From: Stenogyne calaminthoides
Taxonomy: Eukaryota > Streptophyta > Magnoliopsida > Lamiales > Lamiaceae
Direction of reading: 5' to 3'
DNA: 64,000 bases
Assembly (NCBI GenBank): GCA_037126765.1
Contig: JBBCBC010000001.1
Span: 35,944,804 to 36,008,803, forward strand
The notes under the pieces were generated by a model that worked only from the letters and a program-made list of their open reading frames with translations, was not told where the DNA came from and did not search any database. Each line of letters starts with the position of its first letter. The first letter of the stretch is position 1. Shown piece by piece: positions 21,781-35,210 of this stretch. The translations under genes and the position numbers were made by a program.

Positions 21781-24700
21781 TGTTTGTTATTGAGATAAAC
21801 ATGTCCACAAAGGATACTAACTACTGGGTATTAGATATCAGTTGTGGCTCACATATTTGTACTAATGTGCAGGGTCTCAAGGATAGCAGGGTAGTTAGGC
21901 TGGGTGAAGCCGCCTTACACATTGGGAATAGAGCAAGAGTTGCTGCTGAACGTGTTGGCGTTCATATTTTAGATTTACCCTCTGGTTTTAGACTTGAACT
22001 GAATAATTGTTATTTTGTTCCATCTATTACTCGCAACATTATTTATATTCCCATGTTAGACATTGAAGGGTTTTCCATCCATTTTGCAAATAATAACTGT
22101 TATTTTTTGCTTAATCGTGATATGTATGGAAATGCTCCTTTATCGAATGGTTTATACTTGTTGCATTGTGGATATAATGTTCTTAATATACAAAGCAAAA
22201 GACTCAAACTTAGTAATCATGAAAACTCGACTTACTTGTGGCATTGTAGCATTGGTCATGCAAATGAGAATTGAATTGCAAGGTTAAGAAAGTTTGACTA
22301 CTTAACCCCATTCGACTTTGAGTCTTATGGAAATTGTGAATCTTGTCTCAAGGGCAAAATGACCAACAAACCCTTTTCTGGGAAAGGGGTTCGTTCCAAA
22401 GAAGTTCTAGAGTTGATCAACAGTGATGTCTGTAGATCATTGCCCACTCTAGCTAGGGGTCACTTCGGCTACTTCATCACTTTTACTGATGATTTCTCAT
22501 GGTACGGATATGTGTATCTTATGAAGCACAAATCCGAATTTTTTGAGAATTTCGAAGAGTATAAAGCTGAAGTAGAGAAGCATCTTGGTAAGAGTATTAA
22601 GACTCTTTGATCAGATCGAGGAGGAGAATACCTTATCCATGAGTTCACTGATTATCTGAAGTTTCATGGAATCCAATCTCAATGGACTCCTCCCGGAACA
22701 CCCCAAATGAATGGAGTTTCCGAAAGGAGAAACCGAACCCTATTAGACATGGTAAGGTCCATGATGAGCTTTTTCTCTCTTCCAACATTCTTATGGGGAT
22801 ATGCGCTCCAAACCTCAATCTACATTCTGAATATGATTCCATCCAAATCGATTGAGCATACGCCATACGAATTATGGCATGGCAAGAAGCCAACTTTCTC
22901 ACACATAAGAACGTGGGATTGCCCTGCGTTTGTGACGAAAATGCTCATTGATAAGTTGGAATCAAAAGGTGAAAAGAGTTACTTTGTGGGATATCCTAAG
23001 GTAACTAAAGGATATTTCTTCTATCTACCTGAGAAACAAACAATAATTGTTTCTAGGTAGGCCAGGTTCCTCGAAGAAGACTTTGTCTTTAAGGAACAAG
23101 GTCGTAAGATGATAGAACTTGAAGAAATTCAAGAACCATAGGATAACCAAGTGACTGATAACTTGTCAAAGAAACATGACAAGGAATCAGTGGGAGCATT
23201 CAACAGCTCTCATGGTGGAAGTTTATCACTTAGTGATTCTCTTTCAGCCAGTCTGAGCGTAATTGGAGTTGCATTGCCTTCGCAACAAACTCCAAGTGGG
23301 CTGAATGAGAACAACATAGTTCAAACTCCCATCCAAGAGGCATCTGCAAGTGTAGCTCTTGTGGACTCTCCGGACATTGATGAAATCGATGCACTACAAA
23401 ATTTTCACGATCAGAATGTACAGCCTGCACAACCACAACTCCGTAAGTCTACTAGGATATGTAATCCGCCCACTAGATATTATGGTTTCCTCATAGAGGA
23501 ACATGATGACGTGGAGATCCCGGATAAAGACGATCCCATAACTTACACTGAGGCAACATTAGATGTTAACTCAGAGAAGTGGCATGAAGCCATGAAATCC
23601 GAGATGGACTCAATGTACACCAATCAAGTCTGGGACTTGGTTGAATTGCCAAAGGGGGTCAAACCCATAGGTTGCAAATGGGTTTACAAACGTAAGATTG
23701 GTGCAAACGGCAAGGTATAAACCTACAAGGCTAGGTTAGTGGCGAAAGGTTATAGTCAACGCGAAGGCATTGACTATGACGAGACATTCTCATCATTTGC
23801 TAATATTAAGTCCATTAGAATTTTACTTGCGGTAGCAGCACACCATGATTATGAAATTTGGCAGATGGACGTCAAAATAGCTTTCCTCAATGGCAACATT
23901 GATAAGGAAGTGTTTATGACTCAACCGGAAGGTTTTGTGTCAAAGCCAAAATCTAATCTGGTGTGCAAGCTTAAACGATCCATTTATGGATTGAAGCAAG
24001 CTTCTAGGAGTTAGAATATCCGTTTTGATGAGGCTGTCAAATCGTTTGACTTCATCAGAAATTCAGAAGATCTATGCATTTATCGTAAACACAGCGGGAA
24101 GAATATTGTCTTCATAGTTGTATATGTAGGTGACACATTGATTATATGAAATAATATCCTGCTTATGCAGTCAGTGAAAGATTGGTTATCAAAGACCTTC
24201 ATGATGAAGGATCTTGGTGAAGCCTGCTACATCTAAGGGTTCAAGATCCATAGGGATAGATCCAAGAAGATGTTGGGGCTATCATAGTCCACCTACGTAG
24301 ATAAGGTGTTGAAACGATTTGCGATGGAGAACTCTAAGAGAGGTTCTCTGCCGGCATGTCATGGGATAAAGTTGTCTAAGAAGAATTGTCCTTCCACAGA
24401 CGCTGATATCCAGCACATGAAGGATGTGTCATATGCATCTGCAATTGGCTCCATCATGTACGCCATGACTTGCACTAGGCCTGATGTGGCCTTCGTTGTC
24501 AGCATCACTGGTAGATACCAACAGAATACGGGTGAACCTCATTGGATTGATGTCAAGAACATTTTGAAGTACCTCAGACGTACTAAAGATTTTTTTTTTT
24601 CTTGTCTACGTAAGACAGTCAGACCTAGTTGTAACTGGCTATGATGATGCAAGTTTCCAATCTGACTATGATGATTACAAATCACAGTTAGGTTATGTTT

Positions 24701-25116
24701 TCGTTCTCAATGGTGGGGCAGATAGTTGGAATAGTTCCAAACAAGAGACAATCGCGGACTCAACAACAGAAGCTGAGTACATTGATGCGGCAGAAGCTGC
24801 CAAAGAAGCTATCTAGATAAAACAGTTCTTGAGTGAACTAGGGGTAGTTCCGAGTGCCAGCAGTCCAATAAAGTTGTATTGTGACAACACTGGTGTGATT
24901 GCACAAGCTAAGGAACCGATATCTAATAATAGAAACAAGCATGTACTGAGGCGTTATCACTTGATACGAGAGATAATTGCTAGAGGAGAGATAGAGTTAG
25001 AACGTGTTCCCATAGAAGATAATTTGGTTAATCCCTTCACCAAGGCTTTAAGTATTCATGTACACACTAGACATTTCAATGGTCTAGAGGTTAGACATGT
25101 AGGTGATTGGCTCTAG
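21781..25116 (+). pseudogene. Pol polyprotein of copia element C (PR-IN-RT-RNase H), inactive
   Basis: All domains are readable in order. The protease is NYWVLDISCGSHICTN, with the catalytic DSG changed to DIS. The pre-integrase region is TYLWHCSIGHAN, then CESCLKGKM. The integrase core has SDVCRSLPTLARGHFGYF, then SDRGGEY after a stop, then PQMNGVSERRNRTL. The RT shows CKWVYKRKIG, MAKGYSQREGIDYDETF, QMDVKIAFLNGNI and LKRSIYGLKQASRS; its active site reads YVGD (near 24122), so one catalytic Asp is lost. RNase H reads ADSTTEAEY-like text (24758) and ends EVRHVGDWL at 25116. More than ten stops are present, many explained by CGA to TGA, CAG to TAG or TGG to TAG. Confidence 0.9.
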
Positions 25117-25130
25117 TTCAAATGGGTGAT
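25117..25130 (+). other. Degraded polypurine tract of element C
   Basis: TTCAAATGGGTGAT sits between the pol stop and the 3' LTR. In C' the equivalent reads AAGTGGGAGAT, so this tract has two changes. Confidence 0.6.
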
Positions 25131-25448
25131 TGTTAGTGTTAGTGTCCTAGAGACAATCCTTTGTAAGGACATAATGCTAAGATAATATTCAGTATTGGTT
25201 TAATATTATTGTTTATTTAATAATAAATGTGTGGCATTACATTTGTTTGAATATTATGTTTGATTGTTTGCATTTATTCTTATATGTGTTTCCATGAGTC
25301 ATTGTTGTCATTGAGGTTGTGAGAACTCAGATGACTTAAGCATGATTCTCAAATAGCCCCGATCAAGGATCATCAAGAATGGGATATTGATGATGCAATT
25401 GAGATTGGTGTGCGATCTGCATCATACTCTTAGAGAGTGTAGTAAGAT
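25131..25448 (+). repeat. 3' LTR of element C, first part
   Basis: It begins TGTTAGTGTTAGTGTCC and is cut after GTAGTAAGAT by element D; it resumes at 34406. Confidence 0.92.
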
Positions 25449-27159
25449 TATTGGGGAATAAGGGGTGCCCGGATCTATTCGAAATGAATTTAAATACATA
25501 TTTAAATTAATCAATTAATTACTAGCATGAATTAATCCTAAATCAATTCAACATAATAATTAAACAAGTAAATAAGCAACATGCGTACACGTAATCCACG
25601 TAAATCCTAAGCATGTGGAATCTAGGAGTTACGTAATTACTTACCTCTTGTAGAGACAACTGTTGAGACGATGGATCTACCCAAAGTGCCTTCCCAAATA
25701 TGTCCCACGTCCACGAACGTAATCCGATGGAAGGATTCTCAACGAACGATTTTAATTTAAAGGAGAAAAATAAAAATATTGTGCTACCACCTTTGTGGAT
25801 TTCTATTTTTTCCAACACATGGAATTGCCTTGGGGATGAAAAATTCATCCCCTATTTATAACAAGGGGTTGGACGAAAATTTTGGCTTATGGGACTATTG
25901 GGAAATTTCTTTGCTTCTTCCTCAAGATACAATCTTGAATATATCCAATATATTCTATTTTTTAAAATATCTCCCAACAAAATCTTCTCCTCCTTTTGCC
26001 TTGCATATTTTCGAAAAATACCTGTTAATGGGGAAGGAAAAAGATCTTTGACTTATCTTGATTTTTTTTTGATACACTTGTATCTCAAGAATACTTATTC
26101 CATAAAAATATTTCCAATAAAATCTTTTCTCCCTCCTTAATATTTTCGAAAATATTGGGAAAAATATGGCAAAATATTTTCTTCTCCTTTTTATTAATTG
26201 GACTTTAATTTGGGCTATTTGAGGGGCCTTTAGGAGAATTAAGATTGGACCTCCAATGGACTATGAAGCTTTAATATTTAGCCAAAATATTATTCAAGCC
26301 CATTAATATTAATTTACTCCACTATAAAATTAATATTGAACTATCCATCTTAACCCACATTACGACTTCACAATAATATGGCTCCCGGTCATTATTTCCC
26401 GTGTTTAAAATTATCTTAGTCCACTAATTAATTAAGCCACTGAACAAGCTTTATATTAATTAATATCTTTGTCCTTGGAGTAAAGACAACTCAACATTAT
26501 TATCCATACCGGAAATAAATTTCCACTTGCAAGATTTGGTATGATAAAGGTTCTGAGCCCACCAAGGGGACAAATCAAGCAAGACGTGCTTGCACACGAT
26601 TCTCCGTATTAAATCTTAGCGATCGTCGTGTAACTAATAATATTGCCCAAGATATAAGGTATCGAATCACACTGATTCTCTTCCCATCATAAGTCAAAAC
26701 AATAGTTATTAATTTCACACTATCCTATTTAAGGAACTGAGATTAAGAAATAACGTACCATATAGGTCTAATTCTTGTATATTCAGTACCGAAGAATTTG
26801 TCCTCCTGTAGGTCCTATTCAGCGCATCGTTATGCACTAGTGTAATCTCTTGGTCAAGACAAGTCAATCTAAGCCTTACACTTCAACCTTTCATGATGGA
26901 TTGTTCATTTCCATATGGGTTGTGAATTTGTACTTAATCACGAGGGACTGTTAATTTGATCTTCTGTGATCTGGTATCACTAAATTAACTTCAACGTGAT
27001 GCGTACTTACTTATCGAACGGGTTTGTAATAAATATATATAACATTCATTCATTTTCAGTGCAATAGTGATAAATAATTTATTTCAGTACATAAATAAGA
27101 AATTCGGTTTGGTTTGGTTATACAAAATAAAAAGCATACTTTTCAGTATAACCCCAACA
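25449..27159 (-). repeat. 3' LTR of element D (left side on the plus strand)
   Basis: It matches 32671-34400. Its TATA-like motif (minus-strand TATAAATA) is at 25853-25860. Confidence 0.92.
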
Positions 27160-27272
27160 ATCTCCCACTTATACTCAAAGTCTGCTTTTAAGTATAATAC
27201 AACATGTCTCGTGTTCTATGTGACATCTAATGTCACCCTACACGAACCTAATAATATTTCTCCCACTTATAC

Positions 27273-30200
27273 TCAAAGCAGATTAGCAAAGGTCTTGACA
27301 CCCATTCCTTCCACATGTCTCTCGAATGTACTCTGAGGCAGACCCTTTGTGAATGGATCTGCTAGGTTGTCTTCGGACTCAATCTTTGCCACCTCTATGT
27401 CTCCTCTCATAACGATTTCTCGTATAAGATGGTATTTTCTTTCTATGTGTTTGCTGGCCTTGTGGGCTCTCGGTTCCCTAGAATTTGCAACAGCTCCGGC
27501 ATTATCACAGTAAACCGTGATCATGCTGGGCAAATCTGGAACAACGTCCAAGTCCACTAGGAAGTTCTTGAGTCAAACCGCTTCTTTCGCTGCTTCACAA
27601 GCAGCTACATATTCGGCTTCCATGGTAGAATCGGCGATGCATTTCTGCTTAACGCTTCTCCAAGTCATGGCTCCTCCCCCCATGCAAAACACACTACCCG
27701 AGGTTGACTTTCTGGAGTCTAAGTCTGGTTGGAAATCCGAGTCCGTGTAACCGATGGGGATTAGACTGTCTGACTGATAAACTAACATTATGTCCCTTGT
27801 CCTCTTCAGATACTTCAGAATGTTTTTAACTGTAGTCCAATGCTCTTTCCCGGGGTTGCTTTGATATCTTGCCACCATGCCTACGGCGAAGCAAATATCC
27901 GGTCTCGTGCACAGCATTGCAAACATGAGGCTTCCTACAGCCGAAGCATAAGGAATGCCCTTCATGTCATCCATCTCTTTTTGTGTCTTGGGACACATTT
28001 CTTTGGATAGATGAATTTCGTGTCTGAAAGGTACAAAACCTTTCTTGGAATCTTGCATGCTGAATCACTTCAAAACGGTGTCTATATATGAGGCTTGCGA
28101 AAGCCCGATCATCATTTTTTTGCGATCACGAGTGATCTTGATCCCTAGGATGTGACCGGCTTCTCCCAAGTCCTTCATATCAAACTGTTTTGACAGTCAT
28201 GCCCTTACGTCTGACAACATCTTTACATCATTCCTGATGAGCAGAATGTCGTCTACTTATAGTACTAGAAATACCAAGGCAGTTCCGTCACGCCTTTTGT
28301 AAACACAACTTTTGAATTTATTTTGATCAAAATCGTAAGATTTTATAACTTGATCAAAACACTGATTCCAAGCACGGGATGCTTGCTTTAACCCATAAAT
28401 GGACTTCTTTAGCTTGCAAACCAGATGCTCTTGGTCTTTTTCAATGAAGCCTTCGGGTTGTTGCATATAGATTTCCTCGTCAAGACTTCTGTTAAGGAAA
28501 GTTGTCTTGACATCCATCTGTCAGATCTCAAAATCTAGGTGTGCAACAATCGACAAGAGAATGCTGATGGACTTGAGCATGGTTACAGGCGAAAAGGTTT
28601 CCTCATAGTTGGTCCCTTCTTTCTGAGTGTACCCTTTCACCACGAGTCTCGCTTTAAAAGTTTCAACTTTTTCGTCCGGTCCCCTCTTTCTCTTGTATAC
28701 CCACTTGCATCCAATGGGTCTTACCCCATTAAGTGGTTCGACTAGCTCCCACACTTTATTGTGATCCATTGAACCCATCTCGGCTTCCATTGCGGTTTGC
28801 CAAGATTTTGCATCCTTGTCTTGTATCGCCTTTTTGTAGGACCATGGGTCTGATTCTTCTCCTGAGATCAAGTCCGAGGACTCTCCTATCCCCAAGAATT
28901 GCTCGGGTTGCCTAACAACCCTCCCACTACGACGAGATTCCGGTTGTGTAGGTGTGATGCTTGGTACGTCGTCTTGTACAGTTGGCAATGGAGTCGGCCC
29001 CCTAAGTTCTTCTAAGGTAATCTCTCTTCTAGGTTTTTGATCGTTCATATAAGATTCTTTCAAAAATCTAAAGTGTGTACTGATTATGACCTTTTGATCT
29101 TCGGGACCATAGAACATGCATCCCTTTGTTCCTTCGGAGTACCCTATAAACAACCTTAATTCTGAACTTGCATCCAATTTACCAGCTTCCTTGTCCAACA
29201 CGTATGTCGGACACCCCCCAGATCCTCATGTGTCCTAAGTTGGGCTTGCGCCCTGTCCACAATTCCCTAGGGGTTTTGGGAATAGATTTGGATGACACTA
29301 AGTTTAGAATATAAGTTGTTGTTTGCAAGACATAATCCCAGAACGATTTTGGTAAATCCGTGTAACTCATCATTGATCTCACCATTTCTAGAAGTGTTAT
29401 GTTTCTTAGTTCTGTAACCCCATTTTGTTGAGGGGTACCGGGTGCAGTCAACTGGGATGCAATCCCTTCATCCGATAGGCAGTTCATAAATTCATCGCTG
29501 AGGTATTCGCCTCCACGATCAGATCGTAGAAACTTGATACTCTTTTCCTTATGATTCTCTGCTTGAGCTTTAAATTCTTTGAATTTATCAAAGGTCTCAG
29601 ATTTATGCTTCATTAGGAAAATGTACCCATAGCGTGAGTAATCATCGATAAACATAACGAAATACTCGTAGCCACCCCTAGCTTTATTTTGCATTGGACC
29701 ACACACATCGGTGTGAACGATCTCCAACACTTCTTTAGCTCTAAGCCCCTTGGCTCTAAATGCCCTCTTAGTCATCTTACCCTCCAAGCATGATTCGCAA
29801 GTTGGAAATGGTTCAATCAGGAGGGACTCCAATGAACCATCTTGGACCAACCTTTGGATCCTTTTCGGGTTAATATGACCTAATCTTAGATGCCAAAGAA
29901 GCGTCTCGTTCACGTTAATCGAACGTTTTCTTTTACTTGAAACAGTAGATGTGTTACAGGATGCATTTTGTGAGTGATGTGCACAGTTAATAATGTAGAG
30001 ATTGTTCTTTAAAGTTCCATGACAGATAACCATATCGTTACGAAAAACAGTAATATTTTTATTAAAACGAATAGAATATCCATCAGCAAATAGTTTTGAA
30101 ACAGAAATAAGGTTTTTCTGAAAAACAGGAACATAAAGAACATCTCTTAAAATTAAGCTCTAGTCTTCAAAAGACACCTACGTCTCCCACTACTTCAGCT
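27273..30200 (-). pseudogene. Pol polyprotein of copia element D (IN-RT-RNase H), inactive
   Basis: Reading leftward: pre-integrase LLWHLRLGHINPKRIQRL and CESCLEGKM; integrase core HTDVCGPMQNKARGGYEYF, LRSDRGGEY and TPQQNGVTELRN, keeping the DDE acidic residues; RT with CKWVYKRKRGPDEKVET, YTQKEGTNYEETFSPVTML, QMDVKTTFLN and LKKSIYGLKQASRAW. The YVDD tyrosine is a stop codon (near 28256), so RT is interrupted exactly at its active site. RNase H (27273-28058) reads IPYASAVGSLMFAMLCTRPD, DSTMEAEY, and ends near KTFANLL. Large open stretches (284, 226 and 161 residues) show D is less decayed than C. Confidence 0.9.
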
Positions 30201-30228
30201 GCCACTCTCGAAGCATCGCTAGCGTGAT

Positions 30229-31179
30229 GAGGATCTCTCTCCCACTAAGTTACCGGGTCCGCTTGAACCCCTGTAATGTGAAACAAACATGATCAGTGGA
30301 CCCCCTATCCATCACCCACGAATGGGTAGCATACACCGCTAAACAAGTTTCAACAACTAGTGCGTGAGAATAACCTTTCTTTCCATTCCGTTTGGGATTG
30401 GAACAGGCCCACCTCCAATGTCCTCTCTTGCCACACTCCAAACAAATCTTTATACTTAAACTTTCATCTTTGAAGTTTGAATAAAAATGGTTTATCTTTT
30501 TTGTCTCTTCATTTATCTTACCACCAATTGGCCTAGAAAAATAAGAGGACCTTTTTGTAACCATGTTCACTTTCTTGCGCTCATTGTTCTCTTCGACCAA
30601 TGTAAGGGTTCTTACAAGATCATCCACAGTGAAGTCCATATCTTCCATTAGATACTTTACATAAGGATGATCGTAGCTCTTTGGCAGAGAACTGAGTATG
30701 ACATCAACCTTGCTTTTGAAGTCATATTTTTCGCCAAGATATGCAAGCTCTTCAAAGAGAACCATAACCCTAAGGACGTGTTCTTTTGCAGTCATTCCTT
30801 CTTCCATTTTTAGCTTGACCACGTCATGCTTAATGCTTTGGATTGCTATATAGGCCGGATGTGCAAACATCGCTTCGAGGTTTTTCATAATTTCTGCAGC
30901 TGATACAAATCCGTGATGAAGACGTTTTAGCAAATCCGACATTTGTGTCAAGATTATGTCTTTTATCAATTCATTTGCCAGCTCTCATTCATTATATTCT
31001 ACCTCTTCCCACATACTAGCACCCTCAGCTGGTTTTTCGGGTTTTGGTGCATTAAGTACCCAATTGGACTCATGCGAAGCAAGAGCATTCATAAGGTTTA
31101 GTTTCCAAACAAAATAGTTATCTCCAGTAAGTAAATTGTCTTTCAGTATATTGAACAGTGGATTAAAAGGTTGCGACAT
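30229..31179 (-). pseudogene. Gag of copia element D, running into protease
   Basis: The frame starts at MSQPFNPLFNILKDNLLTG (an upstream in-frame ATG at 31200 gives seven more residues). DNYFVWKLNLMNAL is the copia gag opening, and a stop follows near 30985. The frame continues with KDIILTQMSDLLKRLHHGF, KMEEGMTAKEHVLRVM and SLPKSYDHPYVKYLMEDMD. A zinc knuckle CLECGKRGHWRWAC lies near 30405-30450. Immediately after it the protease reads SWVMDRGSTDHVC, where the catalytic DSG has become DRG. Gag would form the particle shell; two defects make this copy unlikely to work. Confidence 0.87.
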
Positions 31180-31200
31180 GATGAAACTGAAAATAAACAT

Positions 31201-32656
31201 GTATTTGTGTCAATATCCGAATCAACACAAAAATATCACATAATTCGATCACATGGTTCATATTGAAATCTCAAAAAAAATATGAACATGTATCAGCCAA
31301 CATCTCAAAACAGTTTTAAATGAGCCTCTTGGGAGGGTCATCATTTAAATCATATTCAAACAGGTTCCAAACAAGATCAGTTACGAACCTTTAATTAAAG
31401 AATTAATTAATAGTTGGCTCACACTTGACCAATACAAAATTGACAGGGACTTCGGCGAAGTATATGCATATCAATTTTGTACCTAAGTAATAACCATGAT
31501 TAAATACAGAATTGCTACTTCGTTTTGATCGAGCCTCTTGGGAGGGTCATCGTCGCAACTAATAATAATCCACAATCATCCTTTTGAGAATTTATTCTTG
31601 TGAAAGCTTTCTTTTGTTCCTCCGTTAGGGGAATTTCTCCTAAAGATTTCACAAATAAATAAATCATGGAGGTCAATAATTAATTTGATTCAAAATCGAG
31701 TTAATAGTTTAAAACATACTTAGTAATTTTTTAATTTTTGAGATTTTTCATTGAGCAATTCTCCTGCAGACACATTGAAACAAATTAAATAAAGCATTAG
31801 AGTACAACTATAAATCAAGCAAAGCAGAAAATAAACATATTGGGCACATATTATCCAACTGCCATGGTTTGATTTTCCTTGGCTTGATTTTAAAGAAACG
31901 TCGTCTTGAATTTATCCCACTAGTTCGTCTCGAAAAAAATTCCGTCTCGAATCACCACGCCAAGTAGCTCGCGTTAGGATACGCATCATATCCGGCCCTG
32001 GCGGCCGAAAATCGCGCCTTGCCCGTCGCTAAGCAGCGGCGTGCATTACCCGCCGGATTTCGGCTGACCTCGGCAAGGCGGTGGGCGGGTCGTCGTCTTG
32101 TGGCCAGCGCGTTCGCCCATCCTTCGCCGCTTCACCCGCCTCGCCCCTTGGCTTCGTCACTTTGTGCGGTGGGCGGTCGCGCCCGTCGTGTGTGTCTGCC
32201 CGTCGCTTCGCCCAGCGTCGGGCTCGACCCGCTCTGGCGCCATGCCCCTGCGCCTGGCGATGCCCGCGTTGCGCGCGTGCCTCCCTTAACACGTTTCGCG
32301 CGATGCACGTCGCCTACGTACGGTTTCGGGTCCGTTTCAACTCCTCATTTCCATCTTCGTCTTCGATCAGGTTACAATTTATTTAACGAGAAAATAAATA
32401 AACCTAAATCTAGACTAGTCTATTACATTGAACAAATCAAATAGCCTAATCTACTCGTGGATTTTCTCATGAGAAAAACAAATTCGAAAGAGTTGAATTA
32501 AAACCAAAAACATACGCATGAAAATTAAACACATTAAATACCATGACAATTGGATACCTGCAAAACAGATCTAACAATTCTACTATCCAATTTTCAATAA
32601 AATTTAATGCCCAACATAATTTAAATATGAATTTAAAAGCAGAGCTCAAAACCGAG
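31201..32656 (-). other. Leader of element D with a GC-rich island
   Basis: About 1.45 kb between the primer site and gag. Bases 31980-32300 are strongly GC-rich. ORFs of up to 141 codons there have an Arg/Ala/Pro-rich composition and no recognisable domain. The rest is AT-rich; GAGCCTCTTGGGAGGGTCAT occurs twice (31323 and 31530). Confidence 0.6.
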
Positions 32657-32668
32657 GCTCTGATACCA
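32657..32668 (-). other. Primer-binding site of element D
   Basis: The minus strand reads TGGTATCAGAGC, two bases from the LTR end CCCCAACA. It is intact. Confidence 0.92.
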
Positions 32669-32670
32669 GT

Positions 32671-34400
32671 TGTTGGGGAATAAGGGGTGCTCGGATCTAT
32701 TCGAGATGAATTTAAATACATATTTAAATTAATCAATTAATTACTAGCATTAATTAATCCTAAATCAATTCAACATAATAATTAAACAAACAAATAAGCA
32801 ACATGCGTACACGTAATCCACGTAAATCCTAAGCATGCGGAATATAGGAGTTACGTAATTACTTACCTCTTGTAGAGACAATCGTTGAGACGATGGATCT
32901 ACCCAAAGTGCCTTCCCAAATATGTCCCACGTCCACGAAAGTAATCCGGTGGAAGGATTCTCAACGAACGATTTTAATTTAAAGGAGAAAAATAAATATA
33001 TTTTGCTACCACCTTTGTGGATTTCTAATTTTTTCCAACACATGGAATTGCCTTGGGGATGAAAAATTCATCCCCTATTTATAACAAGGGGTTGGACGAA
33101 AATTTTGGCTTATGGGACTATTGGAAAATTTCTTTGCTTCTTCCTCAAGATACAATCTTGAATATATCCAATATATTCTATTTCCCAAAATATCTCCCAA
33201 CAAAATTTTCTCCCCCTTTTGCCTTGCATATTTTCGAAAAATGCCTATTAATGGGGAAGGAAAAAGATCTTTGACTTATCTTGAATTTTTTTTTTTGGAT
33301 AAACTTGTATCTCAAGAATACTTATTCCATAAAAATCTTTCCAAGAAAATCAAGAAAAATTTTCTCCCTCCTTCTTAATATTTTCGAAAATATTGGGAAA
33401 AATATGGCAAAATATTTTCTTCTCTTTTTCATTAATTGGACTTTAATTTGGGCTATTTGAGGGGTCTTTAGGAGAATTGAGATTGGGCATCCAATGGGCT
33501 ATGAAGCTTTAATATTTAGCCAAAATATTATTCAAGCCCATTGATATTAATTTACTCCACTATAAAATTAATATTGAACTATTCATCTTAACCCACATTA
33601 CGACTTCACAATAATATGGCTCCCGGTCATTATTTTTCCCGTGTTTAAGATTATCTTAGTCCACTAATTAATTAAGCCACTGAATAAGCTTTATATTAAT
33701 TAATATCTTTGTCCTTGGAGTAAAGACAGCTCAACATTATTATCCATACCGGAAATAAATTTTCACTTGTAAGATTTGGTATGATAAAGATTCTGAGCCC
33801 ACCAAGGGGACAAGTCAAGCAAGACGTGCTTGCACACGATTCTCCGTTTTAAATCTTAGCGATCGTCATGTAACTAATAATATTGCCCAAGATATAAGGT
33901 ATCGAATCGCACTGATTCTCTTCTCATCATAAGTCAAAGCAATAGTTATTAATTTCACACGATCCTATTTAAGGAACGGAGATTAAGAAATAACGTACCA
34001 CTGAGGTCTTAATTCTTGTATATTCAGTACCGAAGAATTTGTCCTCCTGTAGGTCCTATTCAGCGCATCGTTATGCACTAGTGTAATCTCTTGGTCAAGA
34101 CAAGTCAATCTGAGCCTTACACTTCAACCTTTCATGATGGATTGTTCATTTCCATCTGGGTTGTGAATTTGTACTTAATCACGAGGGACTGTTAATTTGA
34201 TCTTATGTGATCTGGTATCACCAAATTAACTTCAACGTGATGCGTACTTACTTATCGAACGGGTTTGCAATAAATATATATAACATTCATTCATATTCGG
34301 TGCAATAGTGATAAATAATTTATTTCTGTAGATAAATAAGAAATTCGGTTTGGTTTGGTTTTACAAAGTAAAAAGCATATTTTTCAGTATAACCCCAACA
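32671..34400 (-). repeat. 5' LTR of element D (right side on the plus strand)
   Basis: TG...CA ends; on the minus strand it starts TGTTGGGGTTATACTG. A TATA-like motif is at 33076-33083 (minus strand). It is followed by the duplication AAGAT and then C's LTR. Confidence 0.93.
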
Positions 34401-34405
34401 AAGAT

Positions 34406-35210
34406 CTTACTTACTACGAGATACTAGGTATCTCATGATGGATGCACAAATACCTTAGAGGGTATTGGTATACACATTCGAAAAACCGTTTGATGTAGTT
34501 CCACTATATGTGTCTACGGGTGTCTCGGTTAGTGAGAGCGATGGGATACTCCTTTGACTTGAGGTCAATACGCACAACATGTGTGGAGTGATGAACTTTG
34601 ACCATGACCGACGCTTGCACCCTTCCATGAGTAGATATGGCTTGGATTGGGTTAATCACGAAGTGCATGTGCGTGGTAGTTGAGCCAAGAATAGGATTCA
34701 TTCCTCAAAGTGGATTTAGAGAGAATACTCATATTCTCATCATAATTGGATCTAAGTCATCGGCTGATGCACGTCAACTTAGACTTTGTGGCTAAGTGTA
34801 ACAAACATGATCAATTAGTGATTAGTAATAATATGATTAAGTTATTTGAATAGACACTTCATCATGTTCAAGACTAATCGAGTATTCGTGAATGAAATGA
34901 ATAAATAGCAATAGTCCATGTTTCAGTTACACGTAGTTGCACGTTTCTCGCAACGTATCTCATATATTGAGAATGTCTGATTTATTGTCTAGGGTTCAAT
35001 TAAGACCGTTAGTTTGACTAATCGCTCGATACATGACGGCCTATGGATCCCACAATAAGTAACTCACTTTTACGGATTATAGTTGGTTGATTAAATATTA
35101 AATTAAATTTAATATTTAATTTATAAAGAATTAATTAATAATATATTATTTTAAAATTAATTATTATTACTGTTTAATTAAATTAAATTTAATTAAATAG
35201 AAATCCCAAA
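34406..35210 (+). repeat. 3' LTR of element C, second part
   Basis: It matches 17812-18616 of the 5' LTR and ends in AAATCCCAAA, where the LINE-like insertion begins. Confidence 0.9.

Larger units (their letters stand above)
25449..34400 (-). mobile_element. Copia element D inserted in the 3' LTR of C, TSD AAGAT
   Basis: D is 8952 bases on the minus strand, flanked by AAGAT at 25444-25448 and 34401-34405. The LTRs span 25449-27159 and 32671-34400. The primer site (minus-strand TGGTATCAGAGC) is at 32657-32668, gag at about 30229-31179, pol at 27273-30200, and a purine tract (minus-strand AGTGGGAGAT) at 27160-27169. The left LTR end reads TATTGGGG where the other copy has TGTTGGGG. The two LTRs differ by scattered substitutions and a few small indels. 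Confidence 0.94.

Noticed and set aside
25779..26051. ORF of 90 codons that recurs at 33053-33274
   Set aside because: It lies inside both LTRs of element D and is repeated only because the LTRs are.
32019..32444. 141-codon ORF in GC-rich DNA
   Set aside because: It is in the leader of element D; the Arg/Ala/Pro-rich composition is a product of GC content, long open frames occur on both strands, and no domain is visible.
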